A stretch of DNA of 64,000 bases from Crotalaria pallida (taxonomy: Eukaryota; Streptophyta; Magnoliopsida; Fabales; Fabaceae), in the NCBI GenBank assembly GCA_037953625.1, contig CM075655.1:82053501-82117500 (forward strand), in the 5' to 3' direction. This document shows, in pieces, positions 46,368 through 59,370 of this stretch (position 1 is its first letter; every line of letters begins with the position of its first letter). A program made the translations under genes and the position numbers. A model generated the notes under the pieces. The model did no database searches, was not told the origin of the DNA, and was given only the letters and a program-made list of their open reading frames with translations.

Positions 46368-49168
46368 TATAAATGAAATAACTACTGTTAGAAAAAATAA
46401 GTTGAAGATGATTATGTCGTGGTGAAAGTCACTGCCTTAATAACAAGATTTCCGGATAGCCGATGTGCAATTATACCAACCGGTTCTTGCTCCCAAAGTT
46501 AGCACATCAATTCTCTAACTCGTGCGCTCGAGGCAAAAAACTTGAATGATCACAAAATTAGATCGCTTACAAAGGAGAAAGGAAGAGAGGAAGGAAAAAA
46601 AAATGGGGGTCGAATTTTTGTGAATGAACCATAATGAAGAAGCTCCATCATATAGCCCTAGGCTCAGACACCCATAGCCAAAAAATTGATAGCCAATAAA
46701 TTGCCATCATGGCCTATATGAAACTGCTGAAATAAAGGTCCATAAAATTTAGTTATAAAAAGGGGCTCAGGCCTATCTTGAAACTGATGAAATAAAGACC
46801 CATAAAATTTGCAACGGTCAATTTAAAAAAACGTGGATAATAATAAAAGAAAAAAGGGTGGCACGCGCATGTTTAGGCCTAACAAATTTTTACCAAAACC
46901 CAATAACTTATTTGCAAATGTGTAGAGAAGAAAGAAGTAATATAAACGGTCAAGTTTTACCAAAATTGACCAATATGAGACTAAAATAAATGTCATTAAT
47001 TCCAACAACTACTTGTATGTAGACATGAAACATTGTGTGTGAAAATGAATGTTTTAGTTGGGAAAGATTTGACTCATACAATACCAGAGCATGAGTGAGT
47101 CTATTGCCAATATGAAAACCTTCTGGTGTAGTAGAATCTATATGTGCTTCTATAAATGTTCCCTGCCATTTCAATTCAAACCTCTTGATTCCAAATCACG
47201 TACGAAATAGCTGATGTAGAGTAAGTATAGCAAACATTTGTGACTCTTTGTATGTTGACCAGATCCATTGTGTGAATTTGTTACTCCTATCAAAGGCTAA
47301 GACAAAAATGCATTCATTGTCCAACCGAAAACAAAGTAGCATTCACAGAATACGGACACCGAAGTTTGATCAGAAATTTCAACAAAGCAAACATTTGTGA
47401 CCCTTTCTGTCATAGGATACTTGTTAAGAAATTCAAGAAAAATCTTTAATACATTAACAAGGACTTGTTAGGTAACAAAACCCTACTGATAAGACAAGTT
47501 TTGCTTATTTATTAAGTGTTTGGTATAGCTGGTGAAATGATATTATGATTATTTATTCTATAATTATAATTTATAATTTGGTAAGATTATAATTTGTTTA
47601 TGTTTGGGTAACTTAGCTGAAAAAATGAATATAAGCAAATTTGTTTTGTTTGGATAGTTTAAAAAAGATTATTTTTTACTAAGTAAATTACCAAAAAAGG
47701 TATGGAGTGATAATTTGGTAGTTAATGTGTTGGAATGATAAGGATAAAATAGAAAAAATTACATGGATCAAAAAAATAATCTTATAAAAATTAATCTTCA
47801 GCTGTTACAAGGAAACTTTTAAATTTTGATTATTTTTTCAAAAATATAATCCAATATTATAATCTACATTGACAAACAAATATGTTATATTATGATTATT
47901 TTTTTTTAAAAAAACAAAACTATAATCTTATAATGGTTATCAAAAACTAGTGTTAATACTTAGAAACTTACGAATTTACGAATCTACCTATGGAAAACGA
48001 GTTGAAACTATTGGAAACTCGGAGTGAAATGACTCGGGTAGACTCAGGTGGATACTGGTAGACTCATGTAAACTCGCGAGTTTATGGCCGAATTAGCGAG
48101 TTAGCATTCTTGAGCCATAAAAGTCCAATCCTGTATCGTTTTTCAATATTTTAAAAGAAAAAAAATCTTCTAGGTCATTTTTGTCATATTTGTTGTGCTT
48201 TAGGGGTAAATAAACCCTTAAATAAGTCTTTTCTTCTCTTTCTCGTTCAAAAGCTTCTTCAATGTTCAGTTCTTCTCCTTCTGTCGCACGCCTGCCCACT
48301 CCACACCCCACGCCCTGCGCCTTTCTAACTTTCTCCCTTTATTTGGTAATTGTTTATTGAGTTTCTCCCTTTATTCCTTTATTTTCATTTTCCTTTTTTT
48401 CTTCTTCATTAAGCTGGTATGATAATCTAATGAATGCTTGATTATGAGTTTTGACCATTATGAAAAGATGAGTGGCTTTATGGAAATCATTTTAAGTTTT
48501 AACTTTTAAGCAAAACTGCATTCTTCGCTTTTCAATTTTCAGTGTTACTTTTTTAGATTGGTCCATAAATCAAAACTCATTTACTTTGTCAGTGTTTTTA
48601 AGTGTAACTTTGACTAAAGAGCACCTGCTTAGAAATTGATAATTAATTTTCATTATTTTTTGTTAAACATTATTATGTCGAGTTTGATATTAAAATTATA
48701 CCGGATATGTTATCTTATTATGTTTTGAATTTGAAGTTTGTATATTGATGGAACGAATAATATCTTATCATATTTTGTTATTATGTTAAGTTTGAAATTA
48801 TATATATTGATTATTAATAGGTCACAAATTATTACAATATATATGTAATTTTCTAGGTAAACTCGTACGAGTTTGCGAAACGAGTTTACGACTCGAGTTT
48901 ACATAAGCAAAACGAGTTTACGTAGACTCTCGAATTTGACAACCAGCTTTACCTAACATTATTTTAATCAAGAAAAAATGTTACAGGTAAATAAGCAAAT
49001 GAGATTCTAAGGACCTTAACAAATTTGGGTAAAATGCTTGCTACACGGAGTCAGGGAGGACACAACACGGAGTCAGGAGGACACAACAAAGTTGCTCATT
49101 TCAGCTGTGACAAATGGTGCAAGGCAAGGCACAAGGCATATATACAGTGAAACATGGGTTTTTAATTT
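46368..49168. other. Intergenic DNA with minor repeats
   Basis: No gene was recognised. A roughly 43-bp direct repeat based on GAAACTG.TGAAATAAAG occurs near 46715-46752 and 46775-46812. GAGTTTACG-type words cluster at both ends of 47950-48945 and suggest a further decayed transposon whose tips I cannot define. A 21-bp phrase CACGGAGTCAGG..GGACACAA is duplicated at 49053-49086. Confidence 0.4.
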
Positions 49169-49396
49169 GGAAATTGCTTTTTGGCCTCATGATAATTTTT
49201 TGACCCCATTTTTATTTTTCAAGGACAAAAATAACCAAACATTTTAATTTTTTCGATTCTACAAATTCGGAAAGGTAATTTCGATTCTACAACAAAATCT
49301 ACCTTACCTTGTTCACCACCACCACCTTCTCCATTCTCATGATTCTGTTTTCTATCTGCAAATTAAAAGGGTATTTTTCAAATGCTCTGATAATAT

Positions 49397-49729
49397 ATGA
49401 TTTCCCATTTCATTCAAAACCACCACTTTCTTTTATTCCCTTTTCTCTTTCATCAAAAACCACCATCCCTTGATGTTGCACCACAAAACCCATCTTCTAT
49501 TTCTCTCAAAGTTTCAACCTTTCTCACTTTTAAAGCTACCCATGTTGTTAAAGTCTCTTCCTTGGTTTCATTTCATTCACCCACTTCGAATTCTTCAAAA
49601 CGTGTATCTCGGGTTGCAATGGCTGAAGCTCAGAATATGCTTCTAGATTACCTGCATTCAAAACGATTGCAGAGGCATGGTGTAGTAGTTCTCCAAGAAG
49701 TCGTTTGTTCTAAGGCTCATGAGGTGTAG
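49397..49729 (+). pseudogene. Captured host-gene fragment (transit-peptide-like, mTERF-like start)
   Basis: The frame has a Ser/Phe/Pro-rich N-terminus such as plastid transit peptides show, then AMAEAQNMLLDYLHSKR, which reminds me of the first repeat of plant plastid or mitochondrial mTERF proteins. The similarity stops after about 15 residues and the frame ends shortly after. It is therefore a fragment inside the Pack-MULE-like element. The mTERF assignment is a weak inference. Confidence 0.4.
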
Positions 49730-49787
49730 TGCTTCTGCAATGGTCTCATTTGCCTTGCAATCCGAGATACACGTTTTGAAGAATTCA
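49583..49787. repeat. Inverted duplication of the captured exon segment
   Basis: About 33-36 bp (TTCTTCAAAACGTGTATCTC and flanks) at 49583-49620 recurs in inverted orientation at 49755-49787 with very few differences, forming a stem with a loop of about 135 nt. Confidence 0.8.
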
Positions 49788-50129
49788 GCCATTGGAAAAT
49801 TCCTATTCCGTCTTTACATAGACGGAAATTATTAATTTTTCCGGCTCCGCGCCATATTCTGTTTTAGCAAAACCGGAAATATGAAATAAATGTATTCCGT
49901 CTTTGTAGTACCGAAATTATCTTTCCAAGTTTGTGAAACCGAAAAAATTGAAACTTGAAATATTTTTGTCCTTGAAAAATAAAAATGGAGCCAAAAAATC
50001 TATCATAAAGGCCAAAAAGCAATTTCCTTTTGTTGTCCGACTCAGTTTTCTACTATTTTTTTGGATTTTCCCTTATGTCTTTATTATTCTTATCTCTCCA
50101 TACTTTGCGCCTCCTTTGCATCTCCTTTA

Positions 50130-51290
50130 CTCTAAATTATATTTTTGAGTCTATTCCTTGCAACTAGAAAATTCCTCACACAATGAGACTCTCACATCAA
50201 AAGTTGAGAAAATAAAAGGCAATGAGGCATACCACGTGTCTTGAATATTTACAAATTAAAAAAAAATACTAATGTATCAATGCAATGTTTTGTACTAAAA
50301 TGGTGCACTGTTAAATACCATTTCAACAAAACACCTGTTATTTTTTAATTTTAATACCCTTTCAGCAAATCATCAATTCATTTAAAAACACAAACTATGG
50401 AAATCTATACAATACTTCATTGCACAAAAGGAAAAATTCAGATTATTAAGCAAGTAGACTATTATCAGAGTCACTACGCTACTTCATTGCACAAACTACC
50501 AGACTCACGGAAATTTTCTTTTGCATGTAAGTTTCTTTTAACGTGATTTTCCTATTTTTTTTATTAAGAAAGTTTTTTTTATTTAGTTTGTTTAGTATTC
50601 TTATGTAATTATAGGATATCAAATATATCAAACTCTAAATTATATTTTTGAGTCTATTCCTTGCAACCAGAAAATTCCTCACACAATGGAACTCCCACAT
50701 CAAAAGTTGAGAAAATAAAAGGCAATGAGGATGTCACGTGTCCTGAAAATTTACAAATTAAAAAAAAACCAATGTATCAATGCAATGTTTTGTACTAAAA
50801 TAATGCACTCTTTCAATAATAACCTTTCACCAAATCACCTGTTCATTTTTTAATATTAATACTCTTTCAACAAAACATCTATTCATTTAAAAACACAAAC
50901 TATCAGAATCAGTGCACTACTTCATTGCACAAAAGGAAAAATTTTGATTATTAAGCAAGTAGACTCATGCATAAATTATCAGTCACTACGCTACTTCACT
51001 GCACAAACTACCAGACTCACGAAAGTTTTTTTTGCCTGTAAGTTTCTTTTAACATGATTTTCCTATTATTTTATTACGAAAGTTTTTTTTATTGTGATTT
51101 CTACGTTAGTTTATTTTGTATTCTTATGTAATTATAGGATATCAAATCTATCAAACTCTAAATTATATTTTTGAACCCAAACTTTGAGATCCTCATGAAA
51201 CGAAGATCTCTGCGGAAAAGTTGAGAAAATAAAGAGCAATGAGAAATACTACGTGTCCTGAATAATTTAATTTAAATCCTGAATAATTTA
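50130..51290. repeat. Tandem repeat with units of about 525 bp
   Basis: Three starts of the phrase CTCTAAATTATATTTTTGAG lie at about 50130, 50633 and 51157. Units 1 and 2 agree over most of their length (AAAATTCCTCACACAATG, AAGTTGAGAAAATAAAAGGC, ATGTATCAATGCAATG). Unit 3 is partial and more diverged. Confidence 0.8.
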
Positions 51291-51294
51291 ATTT

Positions 51295-51656
51295 AAGAGT
51301 GAAGACCCACTCTCGTCCCTGTCAACTTTGCACAATACCAATTTGGTCCCTGACAATTTATAATACCACATTTAGTCCCTCAAAAAAAATTCATACCAAT
51401 TTTGTCCCTAACATTTTTTCCATACCAATTTCGTCCCTCAAGATTTTCTTCCATACCAACTTGGTCCCTCAATTTTAAGGATCAAATTGATACATCTGAA
51501 AATCTTGAGGGACTAATTTGATGTGAAAAAAAGTTGAGGGACCAAATTGGTACGAAAACTTTTTTTTTGAGGGACTAAATATGGTATTATGAATAGTCAG
51601 GGACTAAATTGGTACTTTGCAAAATCGTCAGGGATCAAAGTGGGTCTTCACTCTTA
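51295..51656. mobile_element. Foldback (hairpin) element
   Basis: The two halves are inverted copies: TAAGAGTGAAGACCCAC at the left tip and GTGGGTCTTCACTCTTA at the right tip, with many TTGGTCCCT / AGGGACCAA words arranged symmetrically. AATTTA-like sequence lies on both sides. It interrupts the third unit of the neighbouring tandem repeat. Confidence 0.75.
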
Positions 51657-51839
51657 ATTTAAAAAAGAGAGAGATGGTATGTACAGTTTGAATAGCGAAA
51701 TGGTACACTGCACTAAAACAATGAAATGGTACATTGTTTCCGCAAATGTACAAAGATCCTCCATACTAATCAATTTGCACATATGTACTTTCTTAAATTG
51801 AACCAATAATATCAAAAGAGTCAAGAGTCAAGAAAGAAA

Positions 51840-54008
51840 AAGATACCTCGGTAAAGCTTTTGGTTTTTTTATGCAATAAAATCTTCTTAGACTGTCATGA
51901 TGAATTTAATTTGATGTTTTTTTCATACTATTATTTCGTCTTACTTTCACATTCACATGTGTGCGATTATGCTAAAAAGCTTGAGCATTGGCAATATGGC
52001 AAAAGTTATACTTTTCAATTCGGTGCTATGACACCTTGCCCTACGTTCTCGATTGGATTTATTTCATATTTCGGCTCGTAGGCGCTCTTTTTCGTATACT
52101 CGTAGTATACTTCTCTTTTTCCTTCGCCCCGTAGATGTTTCCATTCTTTTATTTTCTTTTTTCAATCCAATTGAGAAAGCGAGTCTCTCATATACTCATG
52201 TTTGATACCAAGGCCACATTGGGAAGGGTTAGTTCACATAGTGCTTGTTGCACAACTCTAAAAATTCATTTCGTTAGTCCAAAGTTATTCCCGTTCCCAA
52301 TGCCTTCTTATCATCAAGCACAATCGTGCTACTCATCCCTTTTGCCATATTCCAATCTCACTTCTCTTTGCACTATTCTTTTCAATTAGTTATGAACATT
52401 CACCACATTCGCATAATCCATATAACTCATTTACTATATCATTTCATCATCAATCAATTCATATCATTTCCAAAAGAATGCACAACATGGCGCAAGCCTC
52501 AAATTTACATTCTCAACTCAATATTCATGCATACATGTGTGCATTCAACATTCAATTATTTACTCATGCTCATAACTCATCTCATTTGGCATTAAAGCCA
52601 TAAACCAAAATATTCATTCATTGAACATGTCATAACATCAAAATTCCTTCAAGCATTTTTTTTAGGGAGGGAACCTTTAAGCATAAATTAAAGTATGATT
52701 ATTTTACCATACTTCCAACTATATTTACATAATCTATATGGTTTAGTCATTGCACAAAGGCATCATCAAACATTTCTCTTCATTACATTCATGCTATTCA
52801 TTTCACTCCACTTTCGATATATACTTTAAACACATTAACTCATGCATAGCACAAAGTAAAATAATAGCATGTCATTCACAATTAGACCACATAGGACCAA
52901 GTCCCTTTTATTTAAAACATTCCATTCTCATTGCCAACAAATGACATAGTTAGATTAAACCACACATTCATAGCCTCATTCAAAAATAATACGTAAACCT
53001 TTTTTTATTCATCATTCAAGCATTAAATCATTGCTTTTAGCCCCTTAGCCATTCACAATAATATCAAACATTATTTCATTAACTTCACAAACACTTTAGC
53101 ATGCCAACAATTTCATCATTTCATCATATTCAACCATGACATAAATAACGCATTGCTGAAATCAATAACCAAACATCATTTTATAATTTTCACAAACACT
53201 TGAGCATCACATACTCATTTTCTAATCAACATGCTCAAGTATGTCTCAACTCAGCACTCAACATTAAATAATTTCCGAATAATAACTTAAAGACAAAACG
53301 TCAAAGCAAGTCATAACGTATTGTAACAATAGGGCAAAAACTCTCATAAATAATTTTAAATACTTTAAAAATGTTTAACAAAAGGCTTAGAACAAAGGGG
53401 GTTCAATTTTCATAAAGCATCGTTTATTCCCAAAATTCATAAATAAGGGGTTTTGCTCAACATCAACCAACAACACAAAATAATTCCTTTATTATCTAAT
53501 TAAACACATCACAACACAAAATAAACATTTAATTTCATTTCAATCCCTAAGGCTTTTATTTTCCCCATATTCTATCAAGAACCCTAATAATCTCTAAGCT
53601 TAAAAGAGTAGAAATGGCTCACTCCTTACCTTAGAGGGAAGAGGAGACTTGATTGAAGCTTTAAAACTCTACACACATCATACATAAGCATACACATACT
53701 TTCAACATTCGATTTTCGTTCAAGGAAACAAAAAGGCATCAACATCACAAAAGTTCGTTGTCCAAAGAGTCATGCATCGAATTCGCACATATTCATTCAT
53801 GCATATACACACGAGCAATGATATATCAACCTACAAAACAAACTACACCACAAGAATGTGACATGTGTCACTTGTTAACCAATCAATAGGAAGCAAGTGA
53901 CGCATGTCACTTTTTATGTGGTGTAGGTTAATTTATAGATTGATTTTGTATGTCATTCAATCATTTTTCTATACACATATATACAAGGCAACAAAATAGG
54001 GGCATTAC
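51840..54008 (-). mobile_element. Possible Ty3/gypsy LTR, reverse orientation
   Basis: On the - strand 54008 begins TGTAATGCCCCTATTTTG, similar to the starts of plant gypsy LTRs. A long C/A/T-rich, gene-free region follows. I found neither the far LTR end nor an internal domain, so length and identity are uncertain. A foldback MITE sits at 53832-53950. Confidence 0.3.
53832..53950. mobile_element. Small foldback MITE
   Basis: Two inverted arms (left ACTACACCACAAGAATGTGAC.. ; right ..GTCACTTTTTATGTGGTGTAGG) enclose a loop of about 20 nt. The outer tips are TACAAAA and TTTTGTA. Confidence 0.65.
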
Positions 54009-54237
54009 AAAAGTAGCATTGGGAAAGAAATAAAATTTAAGAAAGTTGGTTAGTTTTTCTTATATTTTAAACCAAAAAAAGTTTTTCTTTTTTGCTTATA
54101 TTTCAAGTCGGGGGGAGTATTATATTTGGAACCAAATTATATATGCACTATTTTCTTATAATAAGGACTGAAGGGAGTATGTCGTATTCTCGTGATTGAT
54201 ATGAGTGTGAAGACAAAAGGAAAAATTGGCAAAAATA

Positions 54238-54475
54238 TACTCCCTTGATGATAAAAAAAAATAGCAAAAGTCAAAAAATTAATGAGACATGTATTTAATA
54301 GTTTGCCTAAAACAATAGCCAATTATTAAATAATTAAATTAATGCATTTTGCATTGATCAACCATTCACAATTCAATGTTTGCAATTTCTAAATTTTTTC
54401 ATTAATTACTTTAATTATTGTTTGAAACCAAATTTTTTTGCTATTTTTTACCATCCTTGTAAGATGGAAGGAGTA
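54238..54475. mobile_element. Stowaway-like MITE
   Basis: TA borders and tips TACTCCCTTGATGAT and the complement of TACTCCTTCCATCTTAC, followed on both sides by AAAAAATAGCAAAA. Remnants of similar GGGGGGAGTA and GAAGGGAGTA tips occur just upstream (54110-54178). Confidence 0.75.
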
Positions 54476-57208
54476 TAGTTTTAGAATGATTTACATCTAA
54501 AGTGTACCCCAACATACTTGGTAAAATACTCATACATGTATGCAAATTAAAATTTAAATAATGATAAATCGATACGTATCTGTTTAAGGTGGTAAATGCA
54601 TATGCTTGTTGAAGGACCATGTTTACATGATGAACTTATGAAGAGTGGGTTCTGACAAGTTTCGATGGTAATCTTGTTTTCCATGTGTTTAAAGGTAGTA
54701 AATAAAAGCTTAAAGAAATGTAGTAAAAGTAGTAGAATGAAAAGAACGTTGAATGTAAAAATGCAGAAAGTAAAAGACTTGAAGTAAAGGAACTGAAATT
54801 GTAAAGGTTTTTATTGAAATGAAAAGGGAAGTTACATGGTGTTTTTCATTGATCTGCTTTGTGAGATGTTTAGGAATAATCAAGTGTCAACCTGTTTTAC
54901 ATAAATGATTCTCCTATTTATAGATAGTGTATGACAAATAACTGCATAATTATTCCATTGACACGTGGACAATCATTGTGCCTTACATTCAAATAACTGC
55001 CTACATAATGATAACTATCGAGTCTTATAATACTGTTTTTTGGTCTTCGACACTTGAACTTGATATTATTTGTGGAGGTCTTAGTCATGTCTTGTCGCAT
55101 CACCTTCAAGCTCCTTGACCTCCTTACTCCTACTATACCCCTTTAACACTTGGCTCAGATCATTGAATGTCCTGTTTCAACAAATTTCTAAGTAGATCTC
55201 TTATCATTTCACCAAGGGGGCTTCCAACACACGATTGGGGGTTACTTGAGTCGAATTCCTGCTTCCACTTTCTTTTGACGATGATATTCTAAAAGCTTAG
55301 TTATCCCTTAACTAAGATCTTATGATATGGGAATCAGGAGTGGTTTGTCAAATTACCTAATTCTAGGCCATTGAAGCTACCTGAACCATTAATATGTTTC
55401 TCGGCCGAAACAACTACCTTCTATCTCATGGAAGCTTTACAAAGATTGAAGCATTCCACTTAATGAGATATTTGTTTCGACAAAAAAACATAATTCTCAT
55501 ATCTAATCCTCAGTCAACAGAAAAGAAAGGGAAAAAGTGCTTTGGATGGACTTAAGTTTACTTCTCCCTCCAAAGTAGATTTCATAATTCACATATCTAA
55601 ACCGCACACCGACAGCTCTAAAATTCTAGACACAATTTTATATATTTTTTTCCTTACTTCTTTCCAGAATTCGAACCGTTGTAAATTTCCAATTAGATAT
55701 GTAACCATGCTTTCTTTCTAATCTTAGACATGTAAAAATGGCCATGAGAACTGGTCTCTTTTATAGACATTTCTCTGATGTGGTGGTTGTACTTAGAATT
55801 AATGGTGTCGTTAATCTACTAATGTGGTAACTCATTCATTAAATGTTGTCAGTTGACTTTTGATTTTCTTTAAGTTACTTTCTGGACGATTGTAATACTC
55901 CTCCGTCCAAATTTTATCTTTCTTGACCCAAGTACATGTTTGTCGAAATCACTTTTGTACTTTAAAATACAAGTTCACTTTCTTTCAACATCACCTCTGT
56001 GTTGATCGTGTTAATTCAGTCGAAACAAATTTTTGGTCCCAACAATATCCAGTATCTAACATGTATGGATACTCAAAAATTACCGAACACGGTTACATCA
56101 CTAACTTTAAAGTAACCATGCTTTTAATAATCTAGACACGACCTAGAGTAATCAACACTTTTGGATTGTGCTTTTTTCTTTGAGAAATGATGTTATGGAA
56201 TATTTGCCATTATTTACCTAAATATCATCACATTAGGTAGGATATTACTGGTGGATGTAGGGATGGATCACAGATGATGTTAGTCTATGTTCACTTAAGT
56301 AAGTAGTTAGATGTTCGATCTTCGACTCTTGTATATATATAAAAAAGATAATGCTAGCTTTTAACCCATGCAATGCACAAGTTGTACGAATATTTTTAAT
56401 TATATTATTATTTAGTAATAATATTCTTGTAATATTATGATTGGTTCAATGCACGATATATATCAGTCATTGTATTTGTTATTTAAAATCAAATAGTTCA
56501 AAAAATCAAATACATTCAATTTAGCATTAAAAAAATATAAAATTAAATTCATGATAGTCTAGGTAGACTTTATTGAAGAAGAAGTAACTGATATCATCAA
56601 TAACTTTGAATTTAAATTTTTGCAAGGATTGGACTCGAAAATATATATTTTGTTTTTTTTTTAATTTTAATAATATTTAAGATTTTTTTATAAGATAAAA
56701 AAAAATTCAATCCAAAAGTGAAGAAGTATAATACCTCTAACGAAGAAAGTACAAAATGCAAAGCTTTAACCGAAACAAAAATAGAACTTCAAGTACAATA
56801 TAGGGGATGCACATGCACATGCAACAATTGTACATCTACATGAATTTTACGCATAAGATAACACCTCCCCAACAAACCAGTCAACCCTCGCATAAACTCG
56901 AGTCTGTGACCAATGGTGCTAAAATATTTTACAACTAAACCGCAAAATTAAGACTCCCCAAATCTAAAGGCAATAAGATAACATGGTTTGAATTGCATTT
57001 GTTTGTTATTCAAAGAAGGACATACACCGCATATTAGTCTTTTCTTTAAATTATAGTTACGCTTTAATTTTTATATTCACCAATTCATATGTTATTATTG
57101 AATAATATCGAATAATTTAACGAACTTTTCTGTCCACCTGATAAAGTAAATATTGAATAATATCATTGCACAGAGTTAAAATGTTACACTAATTAAAATA
57201 AGAATATT
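54476..57208. other. Intergenic DNA, no gene recognised
   Basis: A single Stowaway-like tip (TACTCCTCCGTCCAAATTTT) occurs at 55894 without a visible partner. A short SINE-like phrase with TGTTCGATC is present near 56310. AACCCATGCAATGCACAAG at about 56361-56379 resembles the Helitron 3' hairpin, but no start was found. Confidence 0.4.
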
Positions 57209-57209
57209 T

Positions 57210-57400
57210 CTACCATGCAACCAAATTTTGGATGGTTGCACAACAATCCCTTAAATGAACCAATGATTGTTTGACACGTCAGCTAATGAAGTTCTAAGTT
57301 ACTGCCATGTCAGCTCAGATTAACTGATTTGTCAAACAAACATTGGTCCACTAAGGGATTGTTTTGCAACCATCCAAAATTTGGTTGCATGAAAGTAGTG
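57210..57400. mobile_element. Foldback MITE
   Basis: Inverted arms of about 50 bp (ATGCAACCAAATTTTGGATG on the left and the complement on the right, continuing through AATCCCTTA). A smaller inverted pair with TGACACGTCAGCT / ATGTCAGCT lies inside. Confidence 0.75.
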
Positions 57401-57428
57401 CCCTTAAAATAATAGTTACTAATTAACC

Positions 57429-57430
<2 letters not shown>

Positions 57431-57468
<38 letters not shown>
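57431..57468. repeat. (TAA)12 microsatellite
   Basis: Perfect TAA units. A related segment (AAGC.ATGCAGTATAT with TAATAA blocks) is duplicated just downstream to about 57560. Confidence 0.95.
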
Positions 57469-57619
57469 TAAGCGATGCAGTATATGTAAATAATAATAAT
57501 AATAAAACAATAATAACAATAATATAAGCAATGCAGTATATATACATAATAATAGTTACTGAAATTATAGTGCACGTTTCGTAAATAATAATAGTTAGTG
57601 TTATGGTGCACGTTTTGTA

Positions 57620-58779
57620 AAACTTAATATCAAACTATATTGGTGGTCATATTAGTTGCTATAATGGATTAAAAATTTTAATCCATTTTTGTGCTTAACT
57701 CGTGAGATAACAACATAAAATTGACATGAGTGAAACCTAGATTTGCTAGATATAAGTGCAACATTGGTCAAACATTGTACTTGGCTCTTATTAACAGTGA
57801 TTGCATAACAAAAAGTAATTGGAAATTGCCAATGTCCATTTACTTTGTGATAGGTCCATGACCATGTGAGGAATTATGAAGACTCTTTCACCATATTTTG
57901 TCTCTATCATAGGTAATCTACTCAGCATCAATCTAGTCTCATTACATATATTTGTGATTATGGTTGGTCACTATTTCTCAGTGCATGTCATTACCTTTAC
58001 TACTTAATGACATAGGTGTTTAATCTAGTTACCATCAATCTAGTCCCATTACACATATGTCTGTGATTGTGATTCTGATTAGTAAATGTTTATTAGTAAA
58101 CTAATAGGCACTCAAACTTTCAGTTTTAACTCATGATATGATAATTATTATCCGTGTAGGATATATTGAATAAACTATTGATATATAGGATCGTGAAATT
58201 GTTTCATAAGCAATTCTTGTGGGATTTCTATATCTGCTTCTCCATCGTTATTACCTTTCGCAGTACCGTTACCAACCTGCAGTATCCAATTAGCAAATTC
58301 TTTTCTTCTCCCGAATGTCCTAATTTAAATTACCAGACTGTATACGCATATTTTATGTCAAAGATAGTATGTGAAAGCAAAATTTTAAATTAAATTATTC
58401 AAAATTATAATGGAATTTAATAATTTATCCCTAAATATATTACAACATACCTCACAATCATCCCATACATGGGAGGAATTGATGGTTGAAAAAATAATCT
58501 CAGAAAAGCACTTGTGATGTTGATGTTCCATGGTTGAATTATGCGAGTCAGCATTTTATGGGAAGTAGTGGAACTTGGATTAATAAATCTAATCAATCAA
58601 ACTCTGTTATATATTTTAGAGATCAAGGCAACCATTGGTTTACTTGGAACAGTGCATTGGAACAACACAATATACTGGTAGTGCTTCATTTGGAACAGTG
58701 TAATGGTATGGAACAGTGTACTGATACCAAATGCTGCGATACGTATATTTTAATTTTTTATTAATTAATTTAAGAAATT
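57620..58779. other. Intergenic DNA, no gene recognised
   Basis: A phrase based on CATCAATCTAGTC.CATTACA.AT recurs near 57928 and 58025. TGGAACAGTG words recur near 58645-58715. No supported gene. Confidence 0.45.
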
Positions 58780-59370
58780 CCTTAAGACACATGGCATGGC
58801 TTATCAATAACTATTTTCTCAACTTTTATTCTGAGAGCTCCATTTCTTGAGAAGTTCTCTGATCGCACGATTTGGTCTCGCAAATATAATATAGGGTACG
58901 CAATGTTGGGCAAAGTATGACTCTTTATTGTGAGTAATGTTTGTCTTTGTAATTATTGTAAGGATTGTGCTCTAAAATATAATATAGGAATATCACATTT
59001 ATATTGAAACGACATATCACTTGATTATTGAAAGGACATATCATTTCACTGTTGAAACGACATATCACTTCATCGTTGAAATGATATATCACTTGATTAT
59101 TGAAACGACATATCACTTGATTATTGAAACGACATAGCACTTGGCTGTTGAAACATCTCACTTCACTGTTTAAACGACATATCACTTCATTATTGAAATG
59201 ACATATCACTTGTGATTTTATTTTTATTTTTTATTTTTTTTAATTTTTTTTAGCAGTGACACATGGCATGTCCCATAAGCCTTGAATCTTCCAACTTTCA
59301 TTGTGAGAGCTCCATTTCGTGAGAAGCTCTCTAATTGCAAGGATTAGGCTCTAAAATATAATACAGGAGT
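58780..59370. repeat. Direct duplication of about 120 bp flanking a minisatellite
   Basis: Similar segments containing GACACATGGCATG, AGAGCTCCATTTC and AAATATAATA.AGG lie at about 58785-58900 and 59263-59370. They are in the same orientation on either side of a 24-bp repeat array. Confidence 0.65.
58999..59214. repeat. 24-bp minisatellite, about nine copies
   Basis: The unit is TTGAAACGACATATCACTTG plus 4 bases (ATTA, CTGT or ATCG variants). Because 24 is a multiple of three, the - strand shows an 8-residue periodic open frame, which I do not consider a gene. Confidence 0.9.

Larger units (their letters stand above)
49169..50027. mobile_element. Pack-MULE-like element
   Basis: Inverted repeats of about 75 bp (GGAAATTGCTTTTTGGCC and onward; the right copy is at about 49955-50027) enclose gene-like sequence. 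The 9 bp outside each end are only partly alike (TTTTAATTT, TTTTGTTGT), so the target duplication is unproven. The interior holds a captured coding fragment, an inverted duplicate of part of it, and further short inverted repeats around 49810-49935 (CCGTCTTTACATAGACGG; TTCCGTCTTTGTAGTACCG). Confidence 0.65.

Noticed and set aside
52135..52944. Several + strand open frames of 60-90 codons
   Set aside because: They are His/Ile/Ser-rich products of CAT-rich non-coding DNA, probably an LTR.
58999..59214. CRISPR-like periodic repeats
   Set aside because: Units are contiguous without spacers, in a plant nuclear sequence; it is a minisatellite.
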